Origin: Pseudomonadota bacterium
Lineage (GTDB): Bacteria; Pseudomonadota; Alphaproteobacteria; Rhizobiales; Phreatobacteraceae
Length of the DNA: 24,247 nt
Assembly (NCBI GenBank): GCA_023416965.1
Contig: JAEZGJ010000161.1
Coordinates: 1 to 24,247, forward strand
Reading direction: 5' to 3'
Shown one piece after another: positions 1 to 9,289 of this stretch (position 1 is its first letter; each line of letters begins with the position of its first letter). Under the pieces are notes generated by a model. That model searched no databases. It saw nothing but the letters and a program-made list of their open reading frames with translations, and was not told the DNA's origin. A program made the translations under genes and the position numbers.

Positions 1-468
1 CCACCAGGCGATGATCCCGGCCGCCGCGGCCCAGACAACGGCATAGCGCAAGGTACGGGCGAGGCCGGTGATCAGCGCGGTGGGAAGGGCCGGATAGCGC
101 GCCATGCCGGCGACGAGGGTGACGGGATCGCCGATCACCGGCATCCAGCACAGGAGCAAAGTCGCCCAGCCCCAGCGGGTGAAGAGCCGCGTGGCGCGGG
201 CGAAGCTCTCCGGCGGCAGGCGGAAGCGCCGCATCCAGGCATGGCCGCGCTCGCTGTCGGCGCCGCGGGCGATCTGGGTGCCGATCCACCAGCTCGTCAT
301 GCCGCCCGCCGTGTTGGCGAGGGCGGCGACGAGGAACAGCGCCAGCGGGTCGGCCGTGCCCGTCGCCAGCAGGGCGACGAAGACGGCCTCCGACCCTCCG
401 GGCAGGAGGGTCGCGGCGGAAAAGGCGGCGAGCGCCATGGTGGTCAGCGTGGCGAGGTCGGCGACCAC
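1..468 (-). CDS. YqaA-type DedA/VTT-domain inner membrane protein (3' end cut by window edge)
   Basis: This frame stays open for 156 codons to the first base of the window, so only the last few residues and the stop are missing. The product resembles E. coli YqaA (about 142 residues) along its length: an N-terminal SATLLPGGSE motif (res 17-26), a long hydrophobic stretch (res 28-62), the WMPVIGDPVTLVAG motif (res 108-121) and a terminal segment ending in GIIAWW. These are the re-entrant and membrane segments of the SNARE-associated/VTT superfamily, whose members act in lipid or proton-coupled membrane homeostasis; the exact substrate is unknown. I chose the GTG at 466-468 because GGAG lies 6 bases upstream; an ATG at 436-438 would remove the first ten residues. 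It is divergent from the MarR-like gene across 120 bp. Confidence 0.8.
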   Translation of the reverse strand, partial: MVADLATLTTMALAAFSAATLLPGGSEAVFVALLATGTADPLALFLVAALANTAGGMTSWWIGTQIARGADSERGHAWMRRFRLPPESFARATRLFTRWGWATLLLCWMPVIGDPVTLVAGMARYPALPTALITGLARTLRYAVVWAAAAGIIAWW

Positions 469-588
469 GGGGCGCTCCGGGTTAACCCTCGCCTCATGCC
501 ATGGCAGGGCGTGCTTGCACAGTGGCCCCGGGAGCCGTTTAATACGGGTCCGAAACGAGTTCCCCTGCGTCTTCCGGTTTGCGTTCCC

Positions 589-939
589 ATGGCCGTCGCG
601 TTGCGCCCCTCCCAGGCGATGAAGCTGATGCACGACGTGTCGCTGGCCCTGGTGCGCGACGGCGAGCCCGACCTGTCGTCGCGCCAGCTCGCCATCCTGC
701 TGACCATCTATCTCGAGCCGCCGCCGCACCACGTAAGGGACCTGGCGAAGAAGCTCGGCGTCACCAAGCCCGTGATCACCCGGGCGCTGGACAGCATGGG
801 CAAGCTCGAACTCGTCTCGCGCCGCCGCGACGAAAACGACCGCCGCGACGTCGTCATACAGCGCACGGTGAAGGGCGCCCTCGCCGTCGAGAGGCTCGGC
901 GACCTGGTGGCCCACCATGCCGGGCTGCTGCCGCCCTGA
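589..939 (+). CDS. Small MarR-type winged-helix transcriptional regulator
   Basis: A 116-residue protein, shorter than typical MarR proteins (about 140-150). Residues 30-95 form a winged helix: helices around 32-42 and 47-55, a recognition helix in KLGVTKPVITRALDSM (res 55-70) and a basic wing SRRRDENDRRD (res 77-87). The DxR-type wing is characteristic of MarR. The C-terminal dimerisation helices are very short, so the dimer or ligand site may differ from classic MarR. No strong ribosome site precedes the ATG; the frame is open upstream but that part is low-complexity and lies antisense to the YqaA-type gene. The gene ends 32 bp before the NlpC/P60 gene and is probably cotranscribed with it, which hints at control of a cell-wall function. 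Ligand and targets cannot be read from the sequence. Confidence 0.8.
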   Translation: MAVALRPSQAMKLMHDVSLALVRDGEPDLSSRQLAILLTIYLEPPPHHVRDLAKKLGVTKPVITRALDSMGKLELVSRRRDENDRRDVVIQRTVKGALAVERLGDLVAHHAGLLPP

Positions 940-971
940 GCCGTTAACCGCCGCCGTGCTAGCCTGATCCC

Positions 972-1844
972 ATGACCTTCACCCTGCCTCCCGGCCTCGA
1001 CCGCCGCCTGACCCCTGCCCGTGCCGACCTCGCCGCCGCCCATCTGAAGGGGCAGGTGGAAAGCGCCCGCTTCGTCGAGGGCCGTCCCATGCGCACCGAC
1101 CTGCCGCTGGTGCCGCTCGCCCCGTCGCGGCTGATGAACGCGGCGCGGGACAGCGAATTGCTGCTCGGCGAGGAGGTGACCGTCTATGACGAGGATGGCG
1201 GCTTCGCCTATGTCCAGTCGGACCGCGACGGCTACGTCGGTTATGCCCTGGCCGGTGCCTTCCGGCCGCGCCGCCGCCCCGCCACGCATCGGGTCGTGGT
1301 GGCCCGCACCCATCTCTACCCGGGGCCGAGCATCAAGCTGCCGCCGATCTGGCCGATCCACCGCAACAGCCTGCTGACCATCGAGCGGGAGACGTCCGAG
1401 TTCGCCGTCACCGACACCGGCGGCCACGTCATCGCGGCCCACCTCGCCCCTATCGACCGGGTGGAGCCGGATTTCGTCGCCGTGGCGGAGACCTATCTCG
1501 GCACGCCCTATCTGTGGGCCGGGCGCACCAGCTTCGGCATCGACTGCTCCGGTCTCGTCCAGACGGCCCTCGAGGCCTGCGGCATCGCCGTGCCGCGCGA
1601 CACGGACATGCAGGAGAAGGCGGTCGGCGCGCCGGTTCCCTATTCCGGCGACCCGGCGGCGCTCGCCCGCGGCGATCTCGTCTTCTGGAAGGGCCATGTC
1701 GGCATCGTGTCCGGGCCGGACGAACTCCTCCACGCCAACGGCCACCACATGATGGTGGTGAAGGAACCGCTGAGCGGGGCCATCGCCCGCATCCGCGACA
1801 AGTCCTACGGCGAGGTGACCAGCGTGCGGCGCCTGCAGGCCTAG
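972..1844 (+). CDS. NlpC/P60-family cell-wall peptidase with N-terminal SH3-like domains
   Basis: A 290-residue cysteine peptidase of family C40, which cleaves gamma-D-Glu-diaminopimelate (or similar) bonds in peptidoglycan stem peptides. Residues ~55-160 look like two bacterial SH3-type beta domains (for instance GEEVTVYDEDGGFAYVQSDRDGYVGY at 67-91), and the catalytic NlpC/P60 domain spans ~165-285. The triad is visible: Cys192 in DCSGL, His242 in GHVGIV and His254 in LLHANGHH. No signal peptide is apparent, so the enzyme probably recycles murein peptides in the cytoplasm or is exported by another route. It follows the MarR-like gene by 32 bp. Its stop codon lies in CTAG at 1841-1844, which also supplies the stop of the convergent DsbA-like gene. 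Confidence 0.92.
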   Translation: MTFTLPPGLDRRLTPARADLAAAHLKGQVESARFVEGRPMRTDLPLVPLAPSRLMNAARDSELLLGEEVTVYDEDGGFAYVQSDRDGYVGYALAGAFRPRRRPATHRVVVARTHLYPGPSIKLPPIWPIHRNSLLTIERETSEFAVTDTGGHVIAAHLAPIDRVEPDFVAVAETYLGTPYLWAGRTSFGIDCSGLVQTALEACGIAVPRDTDMQEKAVGAPVPYSGDPAALARGDLVFWKGHVGIVSGPDELLHANGHHMMVVKEPLSGAIARIRDKSYGEVTSVRRLQA

Positions 1845-2533
1845 CCGCAGACCGGCTTGTCGCAGTCGCGCACGGAGGCGACAACCCGCTCCATCGTCGC
1901 CCGCCCCGGCCAGCCGATGATGGCTGTGCCGGCGACGAGCCAGGACGGCGTCGCGGCGAGGTTGCTGGCATTGGCGAGACGCACCGCCTGTGCCACGACC
2001 TGGCCGGTTTCCCTGCGGTCGGCCAGGTCCTCCACCTTCTTGCGGTCGAGGCCCAGATCCGTTGCCAGTTCCAGGGCGCGGCGTCCGTCGAACACGCCGC
2101 GGGCCTTCATCGAAGCCTCGTGGAAGGAACGGGCCTTTTCGGCGCCGCCGAGCAGCTTCACGGCATATTCGACCCGCGCCGCCAGGACCGAGGGCAGGCC
2201 GAGGCTCGGGGCATTGATCACCGTCACGGCGAGTTCGCGGTCCTGCGCCACCATCCGCTTCACGTCACCGACGGCGGCACGGCAATAGGAGCAGTTCGAA
2301 TCGATCACCTCGATGAGCGTCAGGTCGGGCTGGCGCGCGCCGAAGGTGACGGCGTTGTCCAGCGCCATGATCTCGGTCTGCAGCTCGATGGGCACGCGGA
2401 AGTTCTGGATGGGGCGGCCGGCCTCGTCCTTGAGCGGATACCAGCCCTCCTGGGCAGTGAGCGGCCCCGGGCGGGCGATCCCGGCGAGGGCGACGAGACC
2501 GCCGAGGGCGGCGCTGCGGCGGGTGAGGGCCAT
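1841..2533 (-). CDS. Exported DsbA-family thiol:disulfide oxidoreductase
   Basis: A 230-residue thioredoxin-fold protein. The start at 2533 is preferred over an in-frame ATG at 2566 because GGGAG lies 7 bases before it and the N-terminus then reads as an export signal: Arg-Arg at 5-6, a hydrophobic stretch (res 8-20), then TAQ near 26-28, possibly Tat. The active site is CSYC (Cys81, Cys84) and the cis-proline loop is ATPSW (Pro196), with the helical insertion of DsbA/DsbG-like proteins between them. It probably oxidises or isomerises disulfides in the periplasm. An additional Cys pair (Cys224, Cys229) sits in the last seven residues, which is uncommon. The gene lies downstream of the chemoreceptor gene, separated by a GC-rich hairpin. 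Exact role (oxidase versus reductase) is not determinable. Confidence 0.88.
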   Translation of the reverse strand: MALTRRSAALGGLVALAGIARPGPLTAQEGWYPLKDEAGRPIQNFRVPIELQTEIMALDNAVTFGARQPDLTLIEVIDSNCSYCRAAVGDVKRMVAQDRELAVTVINAPSLGLPSVLAARVEYAVKLLGGAEKARSFHEASMKARGVFDGRRALELATDLGLDRKKVEDLADRRETGQVVAQAVRLANASNLAATPSWLVAGTAIIGWPGRATMERVVASVRDCDKPVCG

Positions 2534-2553
2534 GCGTTCACTCCCGATGCGAA

Positions 2554-2580
2554 ACGGCCGCACCATCGTGGCGCGGCCGT
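2554..2580 (-). terminator. GC-rich hairpin after the chemoreceptor gene
   Basis: Perfect 8-bp arms (ACGGCCGC at 2554-2561 and GCGGCCGT at 2573-2580) flank an A/C mismatch and a further 3-bp CCA/TGG stem around a TCG loop. On the minus strand the stem is followed by TTTCGC, a weak U tract. It lies between the chemoreceptor stop and the DsbA-like start, so it may end the chemoreceptor transcript or act in the leader of the DsbA-like gene. Confidence 0.5.
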
Positions 2581-2616
2581 CTCATGGATAATCAAGCCTG
2601 CGTGAGGTCCAGGGCC

Positions 2617-4710
2617 TCAGGCGGCCTTCACCGTCTCGATGAAGCGCGCGACCTCTCGCTGCAGAAGCTCGCTTTCGCGTGAGAGCGACTGGGCGGAGCT
2701 GAGCACCTGGCTCGAGGCCGAGCCCGTTTCGGCGGCCCCGCTGTTGACGCTGGCGATGTTGCTGGCGACCTCCGCCGTGCCCTGGGCGGCTTCCTGGACG
2801 TTGCGGGAGATTTCCTGAGTCGCCGCGCCCTGCTCCTCCACCGCCGCGGCGATGGCCGCGGCGATGCCGGCGAGGTGGTCGATGGTCGAGCCGATGTCCT
2901 TGATGGCGGCGACCGAGTCCTGCGTCGCCGCCTGCATGGTGGCGATCTGGGCGCCGATCTCCTCGGTCGCCTTCGCCGTCTGGGTGGCGAGCTGCTTCAC
3001 CTCGGAGGCGACGACCGCGAAACCCTTGCCGGCCTCGCCGGCACGGGCCGCCTCGATGGTGGCGTTGAGCGCGAGAAGGTTGGTCTGTTCGGCGATGGCG
3101 GTGATCAGCTTCACCACGTCGCCGATTCGGCCGGCGGCGAGGGAGAGTTCGGCGATGCGCTGGTCGGCCTTCTCGGCCTGCTTCACCGCCTCGCCGGACA
3201 TGCGGCTCGATTCCTCCACCTGACGGCCGATCTCGCTGACCGAGCTCGCCATCTCCTCCGCGGCGCCGGCCACCGACTGGACGTTGGCGGAGGCCTCGTC
3301 GGAGGCGGATGCGACCACGGTGGCGAGGCCCTGGGTGTTCTCGGCGGTCTTCGACAGGCTGGTGGCGGCAGCCTCCAGTTCGGCGGAAGCGCGGGAGACC
3401 GTCTGGACGATGCCACCCACCGTGCCCTGGAAGGCGTCGGCGAGCTGCAGCATGGCGGCGCGGCGGTCGGCGGCGCTGCGCGCCTCGATGGCACCCTGCT
3501 CGGCCCGCAGCCGCTCGGCTTCGAGCATGTTGTCCTTGAAGGTCTGCATGGCGCTGGCGAGGGCGCCGATCTCGTCCTTGCGGGAGACGAACCGGCTCTC
3601 CACCGTCGTGTCGCCGTCGGCGAGGCGCAGCATGGAATCCTTGATCTCGGTCAGCGGCCCGATGACGCGGCGGGTCATCAGGACCAGCGCGCCAATGGCG
3701 AAGGCGAGGGCGAGGCCGAGGGCGCCGAGCTGCATGGTGAGGCTGCGGAAGGCGGCGGCGCGGGTGGCGTCCGAATGGGCGCGAGCCGTGTCCAGAGCCG
3801 CATCGGCCGCGGTCAGGATGGTGCCGAGCTTCGGCACCGCCATCAGCGACCACTGGTTGGCCGTGAAGGCGGGCTGCTGCTTGGCGATGAGTGCATTCAG
3901 CGTGGCGAGGCGCACCTTGGCGAATTCGGGGTCGAGGAAGCCGCTGCGCGCCTGCTGGAGGGCGGTCGCGAAGCTCGGCGGCAGGGCGAGGCTGCCGGCC
4001 AGTTGCTCGACGGCGGCCCAGGCGGTCTCCATGCGCGTGGTCAGGACGGCGTAGCCGACCAGCGGGTTCTCGGGCAGCGGCAGGCCGGCGAGGGGGTTGG
4101 AGATGAACACCGAGGTGTCACCGGCGGCCTGGCGGGCGATCCAGGCGTTCTGCTTGATCTCCATGAGCTGGTCGACGAAGGAATCGTCGAGCTTGATCAG
4201 CTTGGTCAGTTCGCCCGACAGGCGGTCCAGCAGGTTGATGGCGCCGTCGGTGAGGTTGAAATAGTCGTCGGCTATGCCGGCGCGGCGCTGGGCCTTAGGC
4301 ATGGCCATGGCGCGGGCCGTCTCGGCCTGCATCTCGTCGATGCGCTTGATCGTCTGGTCGAGCTGGGTGACCGCCGCGGCGGCGCCCGGATAGTCGATGG
4401 TTCGCAGCGTGGCGAGGGCGGACCGCAGCGCCGGCATCTCGGCCTCGCGGTGGGGCGCGATGGTGCGCGGGACCGTCGGATGAACGTCGTCGAGGATCAG
4501 CGCGCGGCGGGAGTTCGACCTGTCGACCCGCAGGTTGTGCAGGGCGGTGAAGAGGTGGGTGGTGGTCTCCACCACCGCCGCGATGCGCGTCGACTTCTGG
4601 TACCGCGTCCAGGACTCCCATGCCCCGAGCGACAGCTGCGCGATCAGCGCGACCGCGAAGACGGAGACGACGGCCCTGACGAGGCCGCTGACGGTGAGAC
4701 GGTTGAGCAC
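2617..4710 (-). CDS. Methyl-accepting chemotaxis protein with large periplasmic sensor
   Basis: A 697-residue transmembrane chemoreceptor. TM1 is ~11-30, followed by a ~290-residue, mostly helical periplasmic region (31-322), TM2 ~324-347, and a HAMP domain (~348-400) beginning RRVIGPLTEI. The cytoplasmic coiled coil carries the conserved hairpin tip, around IAEQTNLLALNATIEAARAG (res 539-558) and FAVVASEVKQLA (564-575), which contacts CheA and CheW. The start is GTG with GGAG 7 bases upstream. The sensor region shows no Cache or PAS signature that I recognise; its length and repeated helices suggest a double four-helix-bundle sensor, so the ligand is unknown. No other chemotaxis gene is in the window, and no C-terminal CheR-docking pentapeptide is visible. 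Confidence 0.93.
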   Translation of the reverse strand: MLNRLTVSGLVRAVVSVFAVALIAQLSLGAWESWTRYQKSTRIAAVVETTTHLFTALHNLRVDRSNSRRALILDDVHPTVPRTIAPHREAEMPALRSALATLRTIDYPGAAAAVTQLDQTIKRIDEMQAETARAMAMPKAQRRAGIADDYFNLTDGAINLLDRLSGELTKLIKLDDSFVDQLMEIKQNAWIARQAAGDTSVFISNPLAGLPLPENPLVGYAVLTTRMETAWAAVEQLAGSLALPPSFATALQQARSGFLDPEFAKVRLATLNALIAKQQPAFTANQWSLMAVPKLGTILTAADAALDTARAHSDATRAAAFRSLTMQLGALGLALAFAIGALVLMTRRVIGPLTEIKDSMLRLADGDTTVESRFVSRKDEIGALASAMQTFKDNMLEAERLRAEQGAIEARSAADRRAAMLQLADAFQGTVGGIVQTVSRASAELEAAATSLSKTAENTQGLATVVASASDEASANVQSVAGAAEEMASSVSEIGRQVEESSRMSGEAVKQAEKADQRIAELSLAAGRIGDVVKLITAIAEQTNLLALNATIEAARAGEAGKGFAVVASEVKQLATQTAKATEEIGAQIATMQAATQDSVAAIKDIGSTIDHLAGIAAAIAAAVEEQGAATQEISRNVQEAAQGTAEVASNIASVNSGAAETGSASSQVLSSAQSLSRESELLQREVARFIETVKAA

Positions 4711-4807
4711 GGGTGATCTCCGGAAGTCTTCGCAGGTGCGCGAGCACCATCTCCGACCAGCGTAAAGGAAACCCTAAGCGCGGGCGGACTCGGGCCGAAA
4801 ATCACTG

Positions 4808-4831
4808 AAAAATCCGGGTCTTAGTTGACCC
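4808..4831 (-). terminator. Weak terminator-like hairpin downstream of the hydroxyacid dehydrogenase
   Basis: On the minus strand a short stem (GGGTC at 4831-4827, GACCC at 4820-4816) with a 6-base loop is followed after three bases by five T residues (4812-4808). It sits 15-38 bases past the ghrA-like stop. The stem is only 5 bp, so it is a modest candidate for the end of the long yej transcript. Confidence 0.35.
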
Positions 4832-4845
4832 TACGGAAGCTTCGC

Positions 4846-5792
4846 TCAATAGCCGTGGGCGGGATCGACGACATTCACCAGCGGCTTGCCCTCCATATGC
4901 GCGGTGATCTGGGCGGCGACATAGGCGGCGATGGCGGGAGGCGAGGAAATTGCCGAATTGTGCGGGGTGACCGTCACGTGTGGATGCGACCAGAGCGGGC
5001 TGTCCTCGGGAAGGGGCTCGGTCTGGAAGACGTCGAGGACCGCGGCGCCGAGCCTGCCCGAGTCCAAGGCGGCGAGGATGTCGATTTCGTTCTGCAGGCC
5101 TCCGCGGCCGACATTGATCAGGACAGGTCCGCCGATGGCTTCAGCCTTCGGCAGCTTGGCAAAGAGCCTCGCGTCGAGGATGCCGGCTGTGTCCGCGGTC
5201 AGCGGCATCATGGCGACGAGGATGTCGGATGCGGCGACAAGGGCATCGAGCCCTTCCGCCCCGTGGTGCATGGTCACGCCCTCGACGGACTTGGGACGGC
5301 GGCTCCAGCCGGCGACCTTGAAGCCCATCATCTTCAGCTTGGCGGCGGCGTCCTGGCCGAGCACGCCCATACCGAGCAGGCCGACGCGGATGTCGCTGGC
5401 CTGCGGCTGGTCGCGCAGGTCGATCCATTTGCGCTCGCGCTGGAAGCCGTCATAGACGCGCACCCGCCTGAGGGCCATGAGGCAGTGCATGACCACATAT
5501 TCGGACATGCGGGTGGTGAGGTCGGGATCGACGACGCGCACCACGGGCACGCCCTCGGGAAGCCGCTTGTCCTTGAACAGGTGGTCGACGCCGGCGCCGA
5601 GCGAGAAGATGGCGTCGAGGAGCGGCAGGTCGGCAAAGGTGCCCTCGGGCTGCTTCCAGGCCGCGGCATAGCGCACGGCGCGGCGGTCGAAGATCTCGCC
5701 GGGCAGCACCACCTGCCAGCCGGGCAGCACGGCCTGGAAACGGGCGCGCCAGGGTTCCGGGTCCCAGGCGCCGATACCGAGAAGCAGGGTAT

Positions 5793-5796
<4 letters not shown>
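4846..5796 (-). CDS. ghrA: D-2-hydroxyacid dehydrogenase, glyoxylate/hydroxypyruvate reductase A type
   Basis: A 316-residue cytoplasmic NAD(P)H-dependent oxidoreductase of the GhrA branch, which reduces glyoxylate to glycolate and hydroxypyruvate to glycerate. The nucleotide-binding motif GMGVLG is at 142-147. Catalytic residues are visible as Arg231 (NVGRG), Glu260 (QTEPLPEDSPLW) and His279 (TPHN). The GhrA-like N-terminus (LLLGIGAWDPEPW) and the LGAGVDHL loop (67-73) are present. GTG at 5794-5796 is the start, overlapping the stop of the yejF-type gene by 4 bp (GTGA), so translation is probably coupled to that of the ATPase. The link to a peptide importer is not obvious: it may handle a 2-oxo acid left by the imported compound, which is inference. 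Confidence 0.85.
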
Positions 5797-7423
<1,627 letters not shown>

Positions 7424-7427
<4 letters not shown>

Positions 7428-7879
7428 GGGATGGCCGTCAGGAAGCGTTGCAGATCAGACGGCATGTCTGGATTGAGATAGCCGAGTTGCGGCACCACAG
7501 CGAGACGTGCGTCCGAGGACACGAACCAGTCGCAATCATGGATCGTCGCCGTCGCGAGATGGATCGCGTCCGGCGACTTCAGCGAAGGGTGATGCGCCCT
7601 CAGTCCGGCCGCGCGCCTGAGTGTCGGCCTTTCGATCTCGTGGCAGGTCAGCGCGGCGGTTTCGCCCGCGAAGAACCGTTCATAGACGTTCACCAGCGCG
7701 TCGTCCCCGTTGCGGAGCGGGTGGACAAGGACCTCGCTCCAGGTCAGCCAACTCGTCCTCGCCGTCAGACGTCCGGTATCGACCATGTCCCACAGGCGTT
7801 CATGGGCAACGTTCTGCCCGTGATGGCTCTCCACCAGCCGGATGATGAAATTGGCATCGAGGTAGATACTGATCGCCAC
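7424..7879 (-). CDS. PIN-domain toxin (VapC-like ribonuclease)
   Basis: A 151-residue PIN protein. The four acidic metal ligands are placed as expected: Asp8 (YLDAN), Glu49 (WSEV), Asp104 (SPDAIHLATA) and Asp123 (SSDARL). Such toxins are Mg-dependent endoribonucleases that cleave tRNA or rRNA. The start is GTG at 7877-7879, immediately after the antitoxin's TGA, which is typical of coupled type II modules. Its stop overlaps the yejF ATG. Four 60-base rows that I counted in the gene are about 57-65% GC, below the near-70% of a comparison row in ghrA, a mild sign of acquisition. All catalytic positions are present, so it is probably an active toxin rather than a remnant. A non-toxin PIN nuclease is less likely because of the small partner upstream. 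Confidence 0.87.
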
Positions 7880-8098
7880 TCAGATCGGTCCGCCGTCGCG
7901 AATGCGCCGCACGCGCTCCACGGCTTCGTCGGTCGATTGCACGCGCTTGAAGGTGAGCCCGTCAGTCATTGCCCGGATCCGCTGCGAGGCGGTGAGCACC
8001 TCCTGCACGATCTCGACCGGGCGCGAGGGATCCAGCCCTTCCCGCAGAGCCGGCGGCAGGTCTGCAACCGAGACGATCTTCCTGACGACCTCGTTCAT
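7880..8098 (-). CDS. Putative antitoxin partner of the PIN toxin, unrecognised family
   Basis: A 72-residue protein directly before the PIN toxin, with the two genes abutting. I recognise no AbrB/SpoVT, ribbon-helix-helix or Phd/YefM motif with confidence. The N-terminal part (VVRKIVSVADLPPALREGL, res 4-22) could be a short beta strand plus helix, and VEIVQEVLTASQRIRAM (28-44) looks helical. The charged end STDEAVERVRRIRDG (55-69) looks like the helix that usually wraps the toxin. The ATG at 8096-8098 is preferred; GGTAGG lies about 9 bases upstream. A TTG at 8107 is in frame but has no spaced ribosome site. Only 21 bp separate it from the yejE stop, so no full promoter fits between. The antitoxin role is inferred from position and size. 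Confidence 0.7.
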   Translation of the reverse strand: MNEVVRKIVSVADLPPALREGLDPSRPVEIVQEVLTASQRIRAMTDGLTFKRVQSTDEAVERVRRIRDGGPI

Positions 8099-8119
8099 GG
8101 ACGACAACCTACCACAGGC

Positions 8120-9286
8120 TCACGCGAAGGTCTTGCGGGGGTCGAAGGCGTCGCGCACCGCCTCACCGACGAAGATCAGCAGCGAGAGCATGATCGCCAG
8201 CGTGCAGAAACCGGTGAGCGCCAGCCAGGGCGCCTGCAGGTTGGACTTGCCCTGCTGCAGCAGCTCGCCCAGCGAGGGCGATCCCACCGGCAGGCCGAAG
8301 CCGAGGAAGGCGAGGGCGGTCAGCGTCATGACGGAGCCGGACAGGACGAAGGGCATGAAGGTGATGGTCGCCACCATGGCATTGGGCAGGAGGTGGCGGA
8401 CCATGATGGTGGAGGAGGCGACGCCGAGGGCGCGGGCGGCGTTGACATATTCGAAGTTGCGGGCGCGCAGGAACTCGGCGCGCACCACGGCCACCAGCGT
8501 CACCCAGGAGAAGAGCAGCAGGATGCCCAGCAGGACGAAGAAGCTCGGGGCCAGAACCGAGGAGATGATGAGCAGGAGATAGAGCGAGGGAATGGCGGTC
8601 CAGATCTCGATGAAGCGCTGGAACAGGAGATCGGTCCAGCCGCCGAAATAGCCCTGCACGGCGCCGGCGGCGATGCCGACCAGCGAGGAGACGATGGTCA
8701 GCGCCAGGCCGAAGAGCACGGAGATGCGGAAGCCGTAGATGACGCGGGCGAGCACGTCGCGCCCCTGGTCGTCGGTGCCGAGCCAGTTCCAGTTGCCGAG
8801 CTCGCAATAGCTCGCCCCCTGCGGCCGCTCGCCGCGAGGCTTCGCCTGCGCGGCGGCGCAGTCCGGCAGCCGGTCGCGCTGGGCCCAGGTCGGCGGCGAG
8901 GGGAAAGGGGTCACCGGATCCTTCACCGTGGAGGCGTAGTTGTGGCGGACGAGCGGCCAGAGCACGAAGGCCCGCTTCCCATCGAACTGGTCGAGCAGGA
9001 AGGGATCCTTGTAGTCTGCCGGCGTCTCGAACTCGCCGCCGAGCTGTTTCTCCGAATAGTTGACAAGGGCCGGGAAGAAGCTCTGCCCCTCCATGCGGAT
9101 GAAGAGCGGCCGGTCATTGGCGATGAGTTCGGCGAAGAGCGTCACCATGAAGAGGACCAGGAACAGGCGCAGGCTCCACAGGCCCCGCCGGTTGGCGCGG
9201 AAATTGGCGAGACGGCGCTGGTTCAGCGGCGACAGGAACGGGCGGGGACGCGCGGCATCCGAGGTGCGAAGGACGGCGGTGTTCAT
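8120..9286 (-). CDS. yejE: Peptide-type ABC transporter permease (YejE type)
   Basis: A 388-residue inner-membrane permease, about 45 residues longer than E. coli YejE. It has a cytoplasmic N-terminus with LSPLNQRRLANFRANRRG (res 18-35), TM1 ~38-56, then a long periplasmic loop holding the YejE-like WPLVRH stretch and a NWLGTDDQGRDVLARVIYG motif. The binding-protein-dependent transport domain follows, with the ATPase-contacting EAA-like loop EYVNAARALGVASSTIMVRH. A cysteine-containing insert near DCAAAQAKPRGERPQG in the periplasmic loop accounts for part of the extra length. GGAGG lies 9 bases before the ATG, inside the end of the yejB gene, whose stop is only 3 bp away. It should form a heterodimer with the YejB-type permease. 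Confidence 0.92.
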   Translation of the reverse strand: MNTAVLRTSDAARPRPFLSPLNQRRLANFRANRRGLWSLRLFLVLFMVTLFAELIANDRPLFIRMEGQSFFPALVNYSEKQLGGEFETPADYKDPFLLDQFDGKRAFVLWPLVRHNYASTVKDPVTPFPSPPTWAQRDRLPDCAAAQAKPRGERPQGASYCELGNWNWLGTDDQGRDVLARVIYGFRISVLFGLALTIVSSLVGIAAGAVQGYFGGWTDLLFQRFIEIWTAIPSLYLLLIISSVLAPSFFVLLGILLLFSWVTLVAVVRAEFLRARNFEYVNAARALGVASSTIMVRHLLPNAMVATITFMPFVLSGSVMTLTALAFLGFGLPVGSPSLGELLQQGKSNLQAPWLALTGFCTLAIMLSLLIFVGEAVRDAFDPRKTFA

Positions 9287-9289
9287 GGC

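Noticed and set aside
2875..4716. Long plus-strand open frame opposite the chemoreceptor
   Set aside because: The translation is rich in Gly, Asp, Arg and His with no domain, the pattern of the antisense of a GC-rich gene. The minus-strand product has an unmistakable HAMP and signalling domain.
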